Assembly (NCBI GenBank): GCA_023362775.1
Contig: JALMGJ010000004.1
Span: forward strand, 37,154,929 to 37,218,928
Direction of reading: 5' to 3'
From: Charina bottae
Taxonomy: Eukaryota; Chordata; Lepidosauria; Squamata; Charinaidae
Length of the DNA: 64,000 nt
Both the position numbers and the translations under genes were made by a program. Below, one piece after another: positions 36,398 to 49,035 of the stretch. A model generated the notes under the pieces. It worked only from the letters and a program-made list of their open reading frames with translations, made no database searches and had not been told where the DNA came from. How positions within the stretch are numbered: position 1 is the first letter of the stretch; each line of letters opens with the position of its first letter.

Positions 36398-39196
36398 ATT
36401 ACTCAACTGAAGTAAACACCACCTATTTTTCACGTCCACCAACATCAAAGGCTAAATAATCTTGCAGCAAGGCAAGGTATGGACTTCTGTGAGTGTGCAT
36501 CTGTGTGTACGTGTGTACACATGCACCTCTGTGTGCATATGCACATACTATAAACACAAATACTCACCCAGCACTGAAGGATTTTATTTAGGCAGAAAAA
36601 GAAACAAGAAAGCAAGCATCATTTAGACATTATCTTTGCAAAGAGATGGTTATGTCCTTATGGATTGTAAATGTGATGTGCAGTACTGGAGTTGGTATTA
36701 CATTTCATTGCAATAAAGACAAATGATTCATCCCAGGGAGGGAATAGGCAACTCTAAATTGCTGAAATTTGAAAAGGCAATAATGTTTGAGTCTACCCAT
36801 GGGGGAAACAGAACACTGAATGTTGAAGTCCTTGGTGCAACAAGAAATTGGTTGTTCCTACAAGCATGTTGCCTCTCTGCTTATTTCTCTCGTTTCCCTT
36901 CTTCTGACTGATCCCAGCATTGAGGCCTTCGTGAGATCAGAACATGAAATCAGTATGTTCTGTAATGCACAATTTTCCCTTTAAGCCAGCCTTGACAGTA
37001 CCATCTGTAGCTGACAATGTCAGTGGGCCATCCTGACTAGGGACGATGGGGACTATAATTGAACATACAAGCAAGCCCCAGTTTGGAGGAGGCTGTTTTT
37101 AAACTTCCTCTAAATATCTATTTCTTGTTTATTGGGGAGGCACTGAATGAATGATCATTCTGATGCAGGGATTCATTAATTTCACCTTCCCTATCCTTCA
37201 TCTTTTGGTCATTGTTAGGAACACAGTGTGTTGTTATGAGGTTTGTGATAGAATCCTGCTCTAGCCAGCGGATGTTATCATTATCCAGCCTGTGAGAAGT
37301 ATCTTCCCTCCAAGAGTAGCCTAAATAAATAACACCTGCCTGCTAACCCTGCTTCAGATGCATATCTCGTATCACACAATATATGGAGTGTGAATGTGTG
37401 AAACAGGAGTTTGAAAACACCTGTGCAATACCTTGTCTTCTCCAGATATATCCAGAGAATCAGGACCGATCCTGACTTTCGGATGATGGGCCGCAAATGA
37501 AAAAGCCCAGGTTTCTTGCTGCGCTAACGGTCCCGTGACTGATTTCAGAACCATTGGGAACTTGAAGAGGAGAAAAGCTGTACAAACTTCTGCATGCTAA
37601 CTATTCTTCTATGTGCAGAAAAGAAAGTAGTACTGTTTGGCTATTTAAAGGCTCCTTTTCATGTGATAGAGGTGGAAAGAAAGGGTCTGTAATGGAATGG
37701 TAAGCATTGCTGGAGGAAGGCTGCTGAATGTAGCTATTCCGCATAAAAACACACTCTGTGACGGATTCAGGCTGGTGTCTGGCAGGAACTGGTGGATCTG
37801 TGCTGGTCTTTGGACTGTAACAATAAATAAAACTAAAAGTACTGGATACGTTCGGCAGACAAAGGTCAGCATTGCCTGAGCAAAATGAGCTTTCTCCTTC
37901 AGCTGAGATAATAATGCAGGGCTCTCTCTGTACACATACAGAGAAGAACAAAAGAAACACACGTGTGCCAAATTTCTTTGGGTTGCAGGGTGATTATGCG
38001 TACCCTGTTATTAATGATAATAAAAGAATGATAAATAAGTTTGGCGCATTTGAAATGTTATTCTACATAATTTACATACCCTGCCTAACATCTCTTGTAT
38101 TGTCTCATGCCTGATTCGCAAGTGGACCTTGCATTTGTTAAATGTCCTTTCTCCCACTGTGTTGAGAAAGGTGAGCAAATGGGACTATTACTTGCAAAGT
38201 CTATAAAAACTGGAATAAATAAAATCAGAAATCTCTTCACTATAAGGGGGTAACTGAAAAGGAGAACTGTGCTAAAATTTAGTGATGGTACCTGGCTTCC
38301 AGATTGAACTTAAATATTCAGTGATATGTCACTGTGAGAAATTTGTTTTCCTCCATCTATGATTTTTATGATAAAAATGTACGTGCACCACACCAAGTTC
38401 TGTAGATCAGCACCCCTTGCTCTAGCTCAGAAGTAGTGACCTACTTTGGCCACTGGAACAACTCAGAATTTGGCATTTGGAATAAGAAATCTAAGTTGTA
38501 TTCTGAATCCAGTTCTTTGATGAGAAATTTGAAAATATGTTCTAAATTAAGGAAAATGCCTTAAGAATTAAAAACATCTTACAAGCACGGGTGCAGAATA
38601 AAGACTGAGGCCCATGAAAATGGTTGAGTACATGTTGTACAATAATTACAGCTTTATTTGTAAAATAAAATGTCTTCTGAAGGCTGCACATATATGTGGT
38701 TTTGATGTTTGTGGTAGGAAGTACAAAAAAATTGATGGTGTATGCCATGGCTGGCAGACATCAAAGGTAACCGAAGGTTTCTTCAAAATGGCAAAACTTA
38801 TTGTGACATCACGATGCAAACTTTGCGCCTTAAGTACTTGTGTGCAACATCATGATGCAAGTATAAAAGAGGTGGAGCTTGCATTGAAATGTTGTGATGC
38901 CCGTTTCATAATTTGCCCCCACAGATACCTCTGCCATGGCCACTATGCTCCTACCACACACACAAAATGTAATGTAATTCAAGGGATTGATATTGATAGG
39001 ATCAAACAACTTTATATCCAATTGGGGCTCATATGTTTGTACATTACTATCAAACGTTCATATATGCTAATTTATATCACAACATCTTCATATAGAAATG
39101 CTGTAATATATACAATGGTTTTAAATTTAACTGTAAACTTAATTTTAAAATATTTTTTCTTCGTATTTCTTAAGGTTTGTATTTTGAATGTTAAAG
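36398..39196. other. Intron, copy 2, nothing recognised
   Basis: Exact counterpart of 18900-21698. No gene or repeat termini recognised. Confidence 0.4.
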
Positions 39197-39759
39197 TGCC
39201 CGTTTGGTCTAGTGGTTAAGGTGCTGGGCTAGAAACCAGGAGTCTGTGAGTTCTAGTCCCGCCTTAGGCATGAAAGCCGGCTGGGTGACCTTGGGCCAGT
39301 CCCTGTCTCTCAGCCCTAGGAAGGAGCCAATGGCAAACCAGGAGACTGAGAGTTCTAGTCCCGCCTTAGGCATGAAAGCTGGCTGGGTGACCTTGGGCCA
39401 GTCCCTGTCTCTCAGCCCTAGGAAGGAGCCAATGGCAAACCAGGAGACTGAGAGTTCTAGTCCCACCTTAGGCATGAAAGCCAGCTGGGTGACCTTGGGC
39501 CAGTCCCTGTCTCTCAGCCCTAGGAAGGAGCCAATGGCAAACCAGGAGACTGAGAGTTCTAGTCCCGCCTTAGGCATGAAAGCCGGCTGGGTGACCTTGG
39601 GCCACTCACTCTCTCTCAGCCCAACTCACCTCACAGGGTTGTTGTTGTGGGGAAAAGAGGAGGAGGGAGTATTAGGTATGTTCACCGCCTTGAGTTATTT
39701 ATAAAAATAATAATAAAGGCAGGATAAAAAAATTAAATAAATAAAACAAATAAATAAAT
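39197..39759 (+). mobile_element. tRNA-derived SINE with internal 102-bp repeats, copy 2
   Basis: Identical to 21699-22261, with the same repeat number. Confidence 0.8.
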
Positions 39760-40877
39760 ACAGAACCACCTAAATGGGATTGGGAAAATTCTGGTATGGA
39801 CACATGGGAGGAATCCTTTGATGATATTTTTAAAAATGTATTCTGGGACATCTTGGCAATAAATTCAACATAGCATATGGTCCGTTTGCATTTAAATATC
39901 TTCTGAATATTACAAATGTTTAAGAAAAGTCATTTTTAAGTATGTCTGAAGAAGCGCTAAAGTTAACAACAGGAGAGAAACCTGTTTTATTACATAATTT
40001 GAAGCATACTATGTTTTGACAGCTGGGGTTCATACATTTGGCTGAGTTAATTGCCAGCCTGAGAAATACTCATCCATTGATTGTTGCTATAGATCTTTTG
40101 CTGTAATATTAGGAAAGAAATGGCAGGTAAAATGCAAAGCATGAGATAATTCTTCTAAATAAGCGTTTTATTATCAGAAACCTTCATGACCACAAAACAA
40201 ATGAAATAAAGGATTTATAGCTCAATATACAATCCAAGTGGGAATAAGGTCAATAATTTGCATTAAAGCTAAACATTTCAAATAATTTGAATTACTGATA
40301 GGATAGCGGACATAAACAAGCACAGTGAAAGGGTTTTAATGTTTGTTTTACATTGGGGTCTTTCCCAAAACTTAATTGTGTTTGTTCATTCTTTTTGAGG
40401 AATTTGCTGTCCAAGAACCATCTGATATGCTAATTGATAAATTATTTTATTATTCATGGGATTCCTTGTCCCTTTATTTGTAAAGAAGTCTTCTAGATAA
40501 AGAAATAAAAATATGGATAACAAACAGTAGCTGAAAAAATTGAGATATCTAATCCAGACTTTGAGCTCTGCCACACCATCATTTATTCCATCTGCAAGAC
40601 ATTTCCAATACAGTACACTTTAAATCCAACCCATAGTTTCTCCATATTGTCTTCACCATCCTGGAATCTCAAGCATGTTTAGCATAGCTCCTATTTCAGC
40701 TCACAGGAAGCACCTTCAGCCAATCATTTCTTAGCCTGAGCTAGCCAATCATTGATCCTGAGCAGGCCACTGACTGATTTAAAATAATAGGTACAACTGA
40801 TAATCCGTGATGCCTGAGATAAAGAATAAGTCCCAATCATGAAAAACCACAGCAGCAGCAGAGCTCGCCTAACCTCC

Positions 40878-41698
40878 TGGTACAAACACCTGGGGAAATA
40901 GCCAGGTCTTCAGAACCTTGCAAAACGCTAACAGGATTTTCAGGGCACTATCACAGAGAAGGCACAACTCCTGGTCTAGCAAGATTACATTGTTTAATAG
41001 AGGCGCCTGGAGCATGTCTTCTCTGCTAGATCTGGTGGGGTGAACAGAAACAATGGAGAGAGGTGGTCCCACAAAGTCTAACCCTATGCCATATAAGGCT
41101 TTATAGGTGATAACCAGCACCTTGACTCACACCTGGAAGCCTACGAGGAGCCAATGCAGCTCATGGAGCGATGTTATATGAGCCTATCAAGAAACACCAA
41201 AACCTGCCTGCACCGCTGCATTCTGGACAGTTGCAACTTCCAAATGCTCTTTACTTTTGTAATGGGTTCATGTAGAACCCATTACAGTAATCCAATTGAG
41301 AGATGACTAAGGCTTGAGTCACTATGAGCAAGGCCTCCCAGTCCAAGAAGGGGTACACAAGATGAACCTGTGAAAAGTGCCAGCCCTACAAAGTAGAGCA
41401 GATCAAGAAACAGACGCCGCATAGGTCTACAACTACTTTTATTAGGATGGCCATAGTAACAGAATCTTACAAATCAGAATAAGCTTCCCCTCCTCCTTTT
41501 ATCTTCATGTGAATTAGGAGGCCTCTGTGTTAGATGTTTTTGTAAATCTCTATCTTCATACGGGCTTAAGCTACGTTTATGTTTGTTGCCTTGATAATGG
41601 ATCTTCCCTCTCTCTGTCAAGGCCATCCTCGCTCCCTACACAAAGGCCCCCTAGCCATGGTTGCCACCTGGTCATCACTGATACTTAGTGAAGTACAC
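40878..41698 (-). mobile_element. Decayed L2-clade LINE fragment, copy 2
   Basis: Identical to 23380-24200. Interrupted by the LTR at 41378-41640. Confidence 0.75.
41378..41640 (-). mobile_element. Solo LTR, family B, copy 2
   Basis: Identical to 23880-24142, with flanks aaaag and caaag. Confidence 0.75.
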
Positions 41699-42215
41699 CT
41701 GATAGTTGGCTTTCCTGAAAGACCATACTGTATAACAGAAATAAAGCTTACAGCTGTGCCATCTCACTTCCTTTTCTATGTATTCAACAGAGCAGTATGA
41801 TTCCTTCCTGGATTGTGGGGCTTCTACAATTACAGAATTGAAGATGGGAACACTTTTCTGGATTCACTGTAATTTCTCAAGGTGCTTAGATGTTGAAGGC
41901 ATCTAAGATACATTTTGGTTATTTACCATAGCATGATAGTCTCATTTTGTACAGTCTGATGCACCAACTGAAACATATTAAAACTATGTTTAAAAAACCC
42001 AATATTATGCTCTTTGCAAATAATGTTTTGCTGCCAAATCAGCATGCAAAATGTGACTTGAAGACAAGCATGTTCTTCAAGAGAGGAAGACAGGTAGATC
42101 ACACAGAGAGTCCTCAGCATGGGTGTTCCCAGATAAGAGTGTGTCTGATTCTGTGCTGTACTTTGATTCTGTAACCTATTCCTGAGAGAAAAATGGGTGT
42201 GGAGAAGAGCTAGAG

Positions 42216-42686
42216 CAGGGCTTTCCAAACTTTTCACATTGGCGACACACCAACAGCGGTGCGCGAAAACCTGGAAGCGCTGCGGTGGCGCTTCTGGGTT
42301 TTCGCGCACCGCCGCGGTGTCAGTGGCATCGTGGCAGCATCCTGGTGTGTCGCGTGAAAACCTGGAAGCGCTGATGGTCTGTTGCTGTTCCATGCGGCGG
42401 CAGCACACCATCAGCGCTTCCGGGTTTTCTCGCAACACACCTGGGCCCCGCAGGCGATACAGTACTGTACCAATCGAAGAGAATATTTGTAGCTCAGAGT
42501 TGAACTGTGGAGTCCTTGGTGCTCTCTGAGCCTTGTTGTTTTCTTGCAGACGTTTCATTGCCAGGCTAGGCAACATCTTCAGAGCAAAAAGGGAGAAAAC
42601 GTCTGCAAGAAAACAACAAGGCTCAGAGAGCACCAAGGACTCCACAATACAGTACTGTGTCGCGACACACAGTTTGGAAAGCTATG
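42216..42686. mobile_element. Non-autonomous hAT element hosting a PLE insertion, copy 2
   Basis: Identical to 24718-25188, including the agctagag target-site duplication. Confidence 0.88.
42469..42646 (-). mobile_element. PLE family 1 insertion with hammerhead-like motif, copy 2
   Basis: Identical to 24971-25148: 12-bp target-site duplication, 49-bp inverted repeat, and a minus-strand hammerhead-like core between the arms. Confidence 0.8.
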
Positions 42687-43920
42687 AGCTAGAGAATGAT
42701 ATATTGTACAATTTACATCATAAGATTGTTTGGTTTTATATAGTGTCCTCTTCTTCATTTTTGTTTGAACACAACCTTTCAGGAATCTTAGCAGTTTATC
42801 AACAGAGAGTGTTTAGCAAAATAATATCATCCAAATGTTCTTTACCTAATGTTCCATGGGAACTAAACAGCAACTACTTAAAAATAAAAGAGAATTTTCC
42901 AGATATGCTAAGTTTCTAACGAATCATGTGACTACTGCAGAGCCAGCCAGATCAGTCTTTTGGAGCAGGGAAAGCTGCGGGCCACGTGCACTGAATAGAA
43001 CCCCATCTGTGTATTAAAAGGAAATTCAACTTTAGCAGTTAAATCAAGCTTTTATCATTGCAAAACAAAACTTGGCAGTGCTACATTTCTATAGTTAAGA
43101 ATAAATTAGAAATGAGGAGAATCCATGTCTGCAGCTGCATGCTATTTTGCTTTTCTTACTTTACCATTTTCTGGATCTAAAATGCGTATTATGACTTCTT
43201 AAATGAACTATGGCCAAAAAACCAAGAATTATAATCAACATACTAAACTGAAATGAAATTCCATCTTGAACTAATTTAATGTTAAACATCCGAAATACTC
43301 AATTTTGCTTTAGACACCAACAATTCGTACTGAATGATAGCCCAAGATGTAATTTGTCAACAAAAGGAATCATTTCAGCCCAATTTTTGATGATGTCAGG
43401 CCCAAGAGGATCATACTAGAGCTTAAACAGAGAGCCCTGAGCTTGCACAGAGATAGGAGCAAATCCCCAGATTAGCACAACAACAGCCTCTCTGGTAGAT
43501 TTTTTTTCTTCACCTAATTATTTTTATCATTTCCTTTTATAATATCCAGAAGAGCATTTTCATTGGTCAGACTCAATGTCTTGCCACTAGCGGTTTGGAA
43601 GGGAAGATTTAATAATACACTACAAGATGGCCTATGATGCCTTTGTCCAGAAGGGCCAATCAAAACAGTTTTGTCCGAACTTCTGCACTGTGTTTTCTAT
43701 CAATCATGGCACCCTGAATTACGAGTGCCCCACTAACCTCTCACTTGGGCTGAGTACTGCATGATTCTTTTGCTCACAGACAGGTCTACAGAAATATTCA
43801 GGAGGACTGAACTTACTGTTCAATTAGTTAACACATGGATTTGTTACAGTTCCTCTCCTACTTCAAGGATAGATTCTAATAAGGAACATTTCCAACTTAT
43901 GGGGCTGGTGACATCTCTTC

Positions 43921-44556
43921 ATGGATGACACCCAGGTCTACTTTTCCTTTCTATCCTCCTCAGTTGTGGGGAGCTGGATGGAGCTGGGCTCCATCACTGG
44001 CTTCTTAGACTGGTTGAGGCACAACCAGTTGAAAGTGAATCCAGATAAGCTGGAAGAACTAGGGTTGGGAGAGGTCTCCTTCAGCTGGAAGGCTCGGCCC
44101 GTGCTATTTTGGGAAGCTGCGGAGTTGTGTTCATTGGATAAAGTCCTGCTATACGTATCATTCCAAAAAAGAAGCTTGTTTTGAAACTACTAAGACCTTT
44201 TCAGTGGCGGTACCAATATTATGAAATTGGCTCACCCAATCTGTTTGGATTGCCCCTTCTATAGCATATTTAAATAAATAACCATAAACAAAAACTTTAA
44301 CTTTTCCCATACAGTGGTGTCATTTTTATTCCGCTGTTTGTTTTTTTAATGTTACTGCTATACATTTTTTGTCTTTATGTTTGTACTGTATTTTGACTAT
44401 TGCATTATTTATTATTTTAATAGGTTAAAATTGTTTCCATAATGTTTGGTATGTTATTGTTGGGGTGAGATTACTATTTATTTGATTGTTGTAAACCACC
44501 ATGAGCCAACTTGATGGGAGTGTTGCTATAAATAAAAATGTAAAATAAATAAATAG
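43921..44556 (+). mobile_element. L2 LINE remnant with 3' tail, copy 2
   Basis: Identical to 26423-27058. Confidence 0.75.
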
Positions 44557-44917
44557 AGTTACTGTTGTGTGAAATCATGTTTTCATCTGATGGATATCAG
44601 CTGCTCAATAGCTATGGCTAATTTAAGTATTTTATTATACTTATACTTACATCCTTATACTTATAATCTACTTTTCCTCTAGTAGCTCTGAGTGACTGGC
44701 ATATAGTATCTGTGCCTCTGAATAATTCCCAAGGCCAGGCTTGCTTAAGCTTAAGCTTTAGCTGCTGAACACATTCGTTCTCTGCAGTGGCACCTGGCTG
44801 TGGAAAGCCCCTCCGAGGTTCAAATGCCCCCACCATCCTCCAGAAGGTCCGGCTCTTCCCTCAGGCTTTAGGGCCAGGATGCTGTGTGCTTCTGTTCTGC
44901 CTCGTTTGACAATGTTG

Positions 44918-45038
44918 GTGAAGAGTTGATGATCTTTTATTGTTTTTTTTACTGAGATTTCTGCTTTTATGTTTAGTTAGCTGCCCAGAGATATCTGATT
45001 AAAATGGCCAGCCATATCAATTTGCAAGATAAATAAAT
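44918..45038 (+). mobile_element. Short L2-type 3' tail, copy 2
   Basis: Identical to 27420-27540. Confidence 0.45.
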
Positions 45039-45043
45039 AAAGA

Positions 45044-46397
45044 AGTAAATTTGTAGGTCACACAAAAGAAGAACTGATGGGGTTTACTAGCTGCTAAGAA
45101 GGAAGAATCACTACAGTATTTTAAGCTTAGCCTACCGGAATGAAATTATGCATGAATCAATAATTCCTTAAGTCCATATGGTAATTCTACCCTACATTAA
45201 ACATTTTGAACAGATTTTACTACTGACTTAGAGGAACAAACGGTATTTTCAGATAGCTGGCTTTCAACTAATTTGGGGTATATTTTAGGCATCAGAAAAC
45301 TATAAGGATGCCCTGTCATTGATAATGGATTCATGAACTGTTCCAAGAACCAACAATGTATTTATCTCTTTAGCAGCCGCAGTGCCATATGCTTTGGGAA
45401 AGTTTAATCAGAATTCTTATCAGAAGTCAGAAGTCTTTTTTTTTCCAGAAAGAATATTTAGATGTTTAAACACTTCCAGTGTGATTTGCTTCATCAGATT
45501 AAGTTCCTGGAACACTATCATTTTGTTCAAGTCAGTAGTTATACCTGACATGAAAACAGTAGCTAAATTATTTATCAAGGAAACTGTCAGAGGAACAATA
45601 GATTGATATTAAATCATAACATACTTGTAATTATCAGAAATACTTAACCCTGTTTATATTCTGTGATTTTAACACATAATACACTGCTGCAGATTGGTTT
45701 ACAGTAATAAACAAAAGAAATTAATGTAATATTTCTTATAAAAAACAATGCAAGTGTGTGGTTTTAATCATATTTCCTAAAAGTCTGCATTTTTTTGCCC
45801 TCTGTGCTTAATGTTGTAATACTAAATTACCCACATCCACAGTTGTCCTATTGCTTCCACTTGAAACTTGTTTTAATTTTTAAAGAGAAGGCTGAACTTG
45901 GAGGCTTCAGAAACAAATGATCTCTATGCCAAAAATCTGAAGCCAACAATGGACTGAAGCAAATGTACTACATTGATTTGACTTGCTCACATTAAATATC
46001 TTGCCAGTAATTTTTCAATAAGTCTATCACTAATAACCATGTGACAGTGTATACTATGCAAAACAGGATTACTTTTTTTTTGAAACAGAAGCTTCAAAAT
46101 TGTCTTCATAGACTAGAACACAAAGCTGAGATCTCCAATATGAACTTGAACAGAAATACATGCTGCATTTAGAAAATACAGACATAGGTGTGAGAGACCT
46201 GTTTAGCATATAAAAAAAGTTCTAGGTATCTAGTGGATTGCCTACAGATCATAAGCCAGCAGGAATTGCAGTTGCTAAAAACCCAAATGCAATCTTAAGT
46301 TACATTAACTATAGTGTGCAGACATAGAGAAATGATAGTTTCAAACTAATTTCACCAGTCATGCTGTGTCTGGAGTCCTTTGACTAATCTCAGATGT
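45044..46397. other. Intron, copy 2, nothing recognised
   Basis: Exact counterpart of 27546-28899. Confidence 0.4.
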
Positions 46398-46850
46398 TAC
46401 ATTTTAAGAACACTAAGAACTGGAGGTATGTCCACAAAAAGATGAGAAGCATAGTGAGAGGTATGGAAACTAAGTTCTATGAGAAATGGATAACACTGCC
46501 ATACATCAGAAACATTTCAGAAACTACCAATAGACTTACAACCAAATGGCATCACTGTAGCACATAAACCAACCAAAACCCTTCAGAACATCTTAAGTAA
46601 CCCAAAAGAACCAGTAGCCCAAGAAGAAAAAACAGGAGTTACCTACAACATACACTGTATGTTGTCTGTCTGTCTGTCTGTCTGTCTGTCAGGACTGTAA
46701 AAGCCATTATGTAGGACAGACGGGCAGAAGACTAGCAGAGCACATCCATGAACACCAACTAGCAGTCAGAAGACACGATGAAAACTCCTTAATCTCACAA
46801 CACATGGACAGACTCAACCATACTTTTAACTGTGAAACCGTGAGCATCCT
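46398..46850 (+). mobile_element. PLE family 1, left part (RT-tail and GIY-YIG), copy 2
   Basis: Identical to 28900-29352. Here the element can be followed to its other half: the BovB at 46851-48576 is flanked by agcatcct at 46843-46850 and 48577-48584, and the PLE resumes at 48585. Confidence 0.82.
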
Positions 46851-48576
46851 GTTGTTGTTGTTTATTCATTCAGTCGCTTCTGACTCTTCGTGACTTCATG
46901 GACCAGCCCACGCCAGAGCTTCCTGTCGGCCGTCGCCATCCCCAGCTCCCCCACGGTCGAGTCTGTCACCTCCAGAATATCATCCATCCATCTTGCCCTT
47001 GGTCGGCCCCTCTTCCTTTTGCCTTCCACTTTCCCTAGCATCAGCTTCTTCTCCAGGGTATCCTGTCTTCTCATGATGTGGCCAAAGTACTTCAGTTTTG
47101 CCTTTAATATCATTCCCTCCAGTGAGCAGTCTGGCTTTATTTCCTGGAGTATGGACTGGTTTGATCTTCTTGCAGTACAAGGCACTCTCAGAATTTTCCA
47201 CCAACACCACCGCATCTATCTTCCTTCACTCAGCCATCCTTATGGTCCAGCTCTCGCAGCCATAGGGTACTACGGGGAATACCATTGCTTTAAGTATGCA
47301 GACCTTTGTTGTCAGTGTGATGTCTCTGCTCTTAACTATTTTATCAAGATTTGTCATTGCTCTCCTCCCAAGAAGTAGACGTCTTCTGATTTCCTGGCTG
47401 TAGTCAGCGTCTGCAGTAATCTTTGCGCCTAGAAATACAAAGTCTGTCACTGCCTCCACTTTTTCTCCATCTATTTGCCAGTTATCAATCAAGCTGGTTG
47501 CCATAATCTTGGTTTTTTTTAGGTTTAACTGCAACCCAGCTTTTGCACTTTCTTCTTTCACCTTCATCATAAGGCTCCTCAGCTCCTCCTCGCTTTCAGC
47601 CGTCAAAGTGGTATCATCTGCATATCTGAGATTGTTAATGTTTCTTCCAGCAATTTTAACTCCAGCCTTGGATTCATAAAGCCCAGCATGTCGCATGTGT
47701 TCTGCGTACAGGTTGAATAGGTAGGGTGAGAGTATACAGCCCTGCTGTACTCCTTTCCTAATCTTAAACCAGTCCGTTGTTCCGTCATCTGTTCTTACCG
47801 TTGCTACCGTTCTGGCAATTCTCGCTCCATGAATTGCTGGAGTCTACCTTGCAAGATCTTGAGCATTACCTTACGGGCATGTGAAATAAGTGCCACTGTT
47901 CAATAGTTTGAACATTCTTTAGTGTTTCCCTTTTTTGGTATGGGGATATACAGTAAGTTGATTTTTTCCCAATCTGATGGCCATTCTTGTGTTTTCCAAA
48001 TTTTCTGGTAGATGGCATGCATCACCTTGACAGCATCATCTTGCAAGATTTTAAACATTTCAGCTGGGATACCGTCGTCTCCTGCTGCCTTGTCTGTAGC
48101 TTGAATCATGTCAACTGGATTTCTATTTTCTCAGTGGAAACGTCTCGCTCTTTATCCAAGGAGCTTCTTCAGTCTGAGCAAACTAACTTTACTAACTTTG
48201 CTCAGACTGAAGACGCTCCTTGGATAAGGAGCGAAACGTTTCCACTGAGAAAATAGAAATCCAGTTGACATGATTCAAGCTACAGACAATTCCACCTGGA
48301 TGACTGAGAACCTTCACAGACATACTCCTGCTGCCTTGTTATTAGCAATGCTTCTTAAGGCCCATTCAACCTCACTCTTCAGGATGTCTGGCTCTAACTC
48401 ACTGACCACAACGTCAAAGCTATCCTTGATATTATTATCCTTCCTGTACAGATCTTCCGTATATTCTTGCCACCTTTTCTTGATCTCTTCTGCTTATGTT
48501 AGGTCCTTGCCATCTTTGTTTTTGATCATACCCATTTTTGCCTGGAATTTATCTCCAATGTTTCTAATTTTATGAA
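46851..48576 (-). pseudogene. BovB (RTE) LINE, 5'-truncated, inserted in a PLE and itself hit by a PLE
   Basis: Reading the minus strand: KIRNIGDKFQAKMGMIKNKDGK, EIKKRWQEYTEDLY and SELEPDILKSEVEWAL (48570-48350). After an interruption come KAAGDDGIPAEMFKILQDDAVKVMHAIYQKIW and WEKINLLYIPIPKKGN. A frameshifted stretch leads to VQQGCILSPYLFNLYAEHMRHAGL, then the YADD motif and the C-terminus as in copy 1. This is the RT of BovB, a LINE whose patchy distribution is attributed to horizontal transfer between squamates and other vertebrates. The endonuclease is missing, stops are present, and a PLE sits at 48094-48324. A perfect 8-bp target-site duplication (agcatcct) bounds it. Confidence 0.92.
48094..48324 (+). 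mobile_element. PLE family 2 insertion: foldback with hammerhead-like motif (231 bp)
   Basis: It is flanked by a perfect 15-bp target-site duplication, ctcctgctgccttgt, at 48079-48093 and 48325-48339. Two 89-bp inverted arms (48094-48182 and 48197-48285) surround a 14-bp loop, followed by a tail ending actgagaaccttcacagac. The plus-strand arm carries CTGAAGA, a gctcc/ggagc stem and GAAACGTT. The opposite arm has GAGAC in place of GAAAC. It belongs to the same family as 54105-54607. Confidence 0.85.
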
Positions 48577-48584
48577 AGCATCCT

Positions 48585-49035
48585 AAACCAAGCCAAATCC
48601 AAAAATGCTAGAGAATTCCTGGAAGCTTGGCACTCAGACAAAGCAGCCATCAACAGACACATAGAGGTAAACAACATACCATTCATAAGAGACAATAGAA
48701 AAGCCAAAAGACCAGAACACCTCCTGGCCAGCAATCAACACCCAGATATGCAAAGATTAACACCAGGATTAGCACCAGAGGAACAATCAAACAGCACAAT
48801 AGACCCTAATCAAGGAACTATTAACTCAATCAACCAAGCAGCAAACAACATCCCAATCAAGGAACTCCCAAGGAGAGAACAACACCCCCACCAACACAAG
48901 CAGGACAAGCCATGGTATATAAACAGAGAGCAAGTCCCACTCCCTTTTCGCACTGAAGATGTTGCCTAGTCTGGCAATGAAATGTCTGCAAGAAAACAAC
49001 AAGGCTCAGAAAGCACCAAGGACTCCACAACATAA
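48585..49035 (+). mobile_element. PLE family 1, right part with 3' hammerhead-like motif
   Basis: This continues the element at 46398-46850 after the BovB. The frame reads NAREFLEAWHSDKAAINRHIEVNNIPFIRDNRKAKRPEHLL and on to RREQHPHQHKQDKPWYINREQVPLPFRTEDVA, the C-terminal tail after the PLE endonuclease. It then runs into the non-coding 3' end with CTGAAGA at 48953, stem gttgcc/ggcaat, GAAATGTC, and ctgcaagaaaacaacaagg. The end at ...caaggactccac matches the arm ends of the insertion in the hAT element. Confidence 0.8.
48945..48999 (+). ncRNA. Hammerhead-ribozyme-like motif of PLE family 1
   Basis: Core C-U-G-A-A-G-A at 48953-48959, one extra U, stem II guugcc/ggcaau (48961-48966 with 48973-48978), GAAA at 48979-48982, then U-G-U-C to 48986 as a two-pair helix III and the cleavage-site triplet. 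Helix I can form from uuuucgca (48945-48952) with ugcaagaaaa (48987-48996): gca/ugc, then a 2-nt bulge, then uuuuc/gaaaa. The extra base before stem II departs from the canonical core, so activity is uncertain. Confidence 0.5.

Larger units (their letters stand above)
30297..47763. repeat. Tandem duplication, copy 2 (17,467 bp)
   Basis: Direct repeat of 12799-30265. At its right edge the BovB continues without a break into 47764 onward, so this end keeps the ancestral junction. At its left edge it joins the filler. For the minus-strand gene this is the promoter-proximal copy and so the one most likely to supply the mRNA 3' end. Confidence 0.97.
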
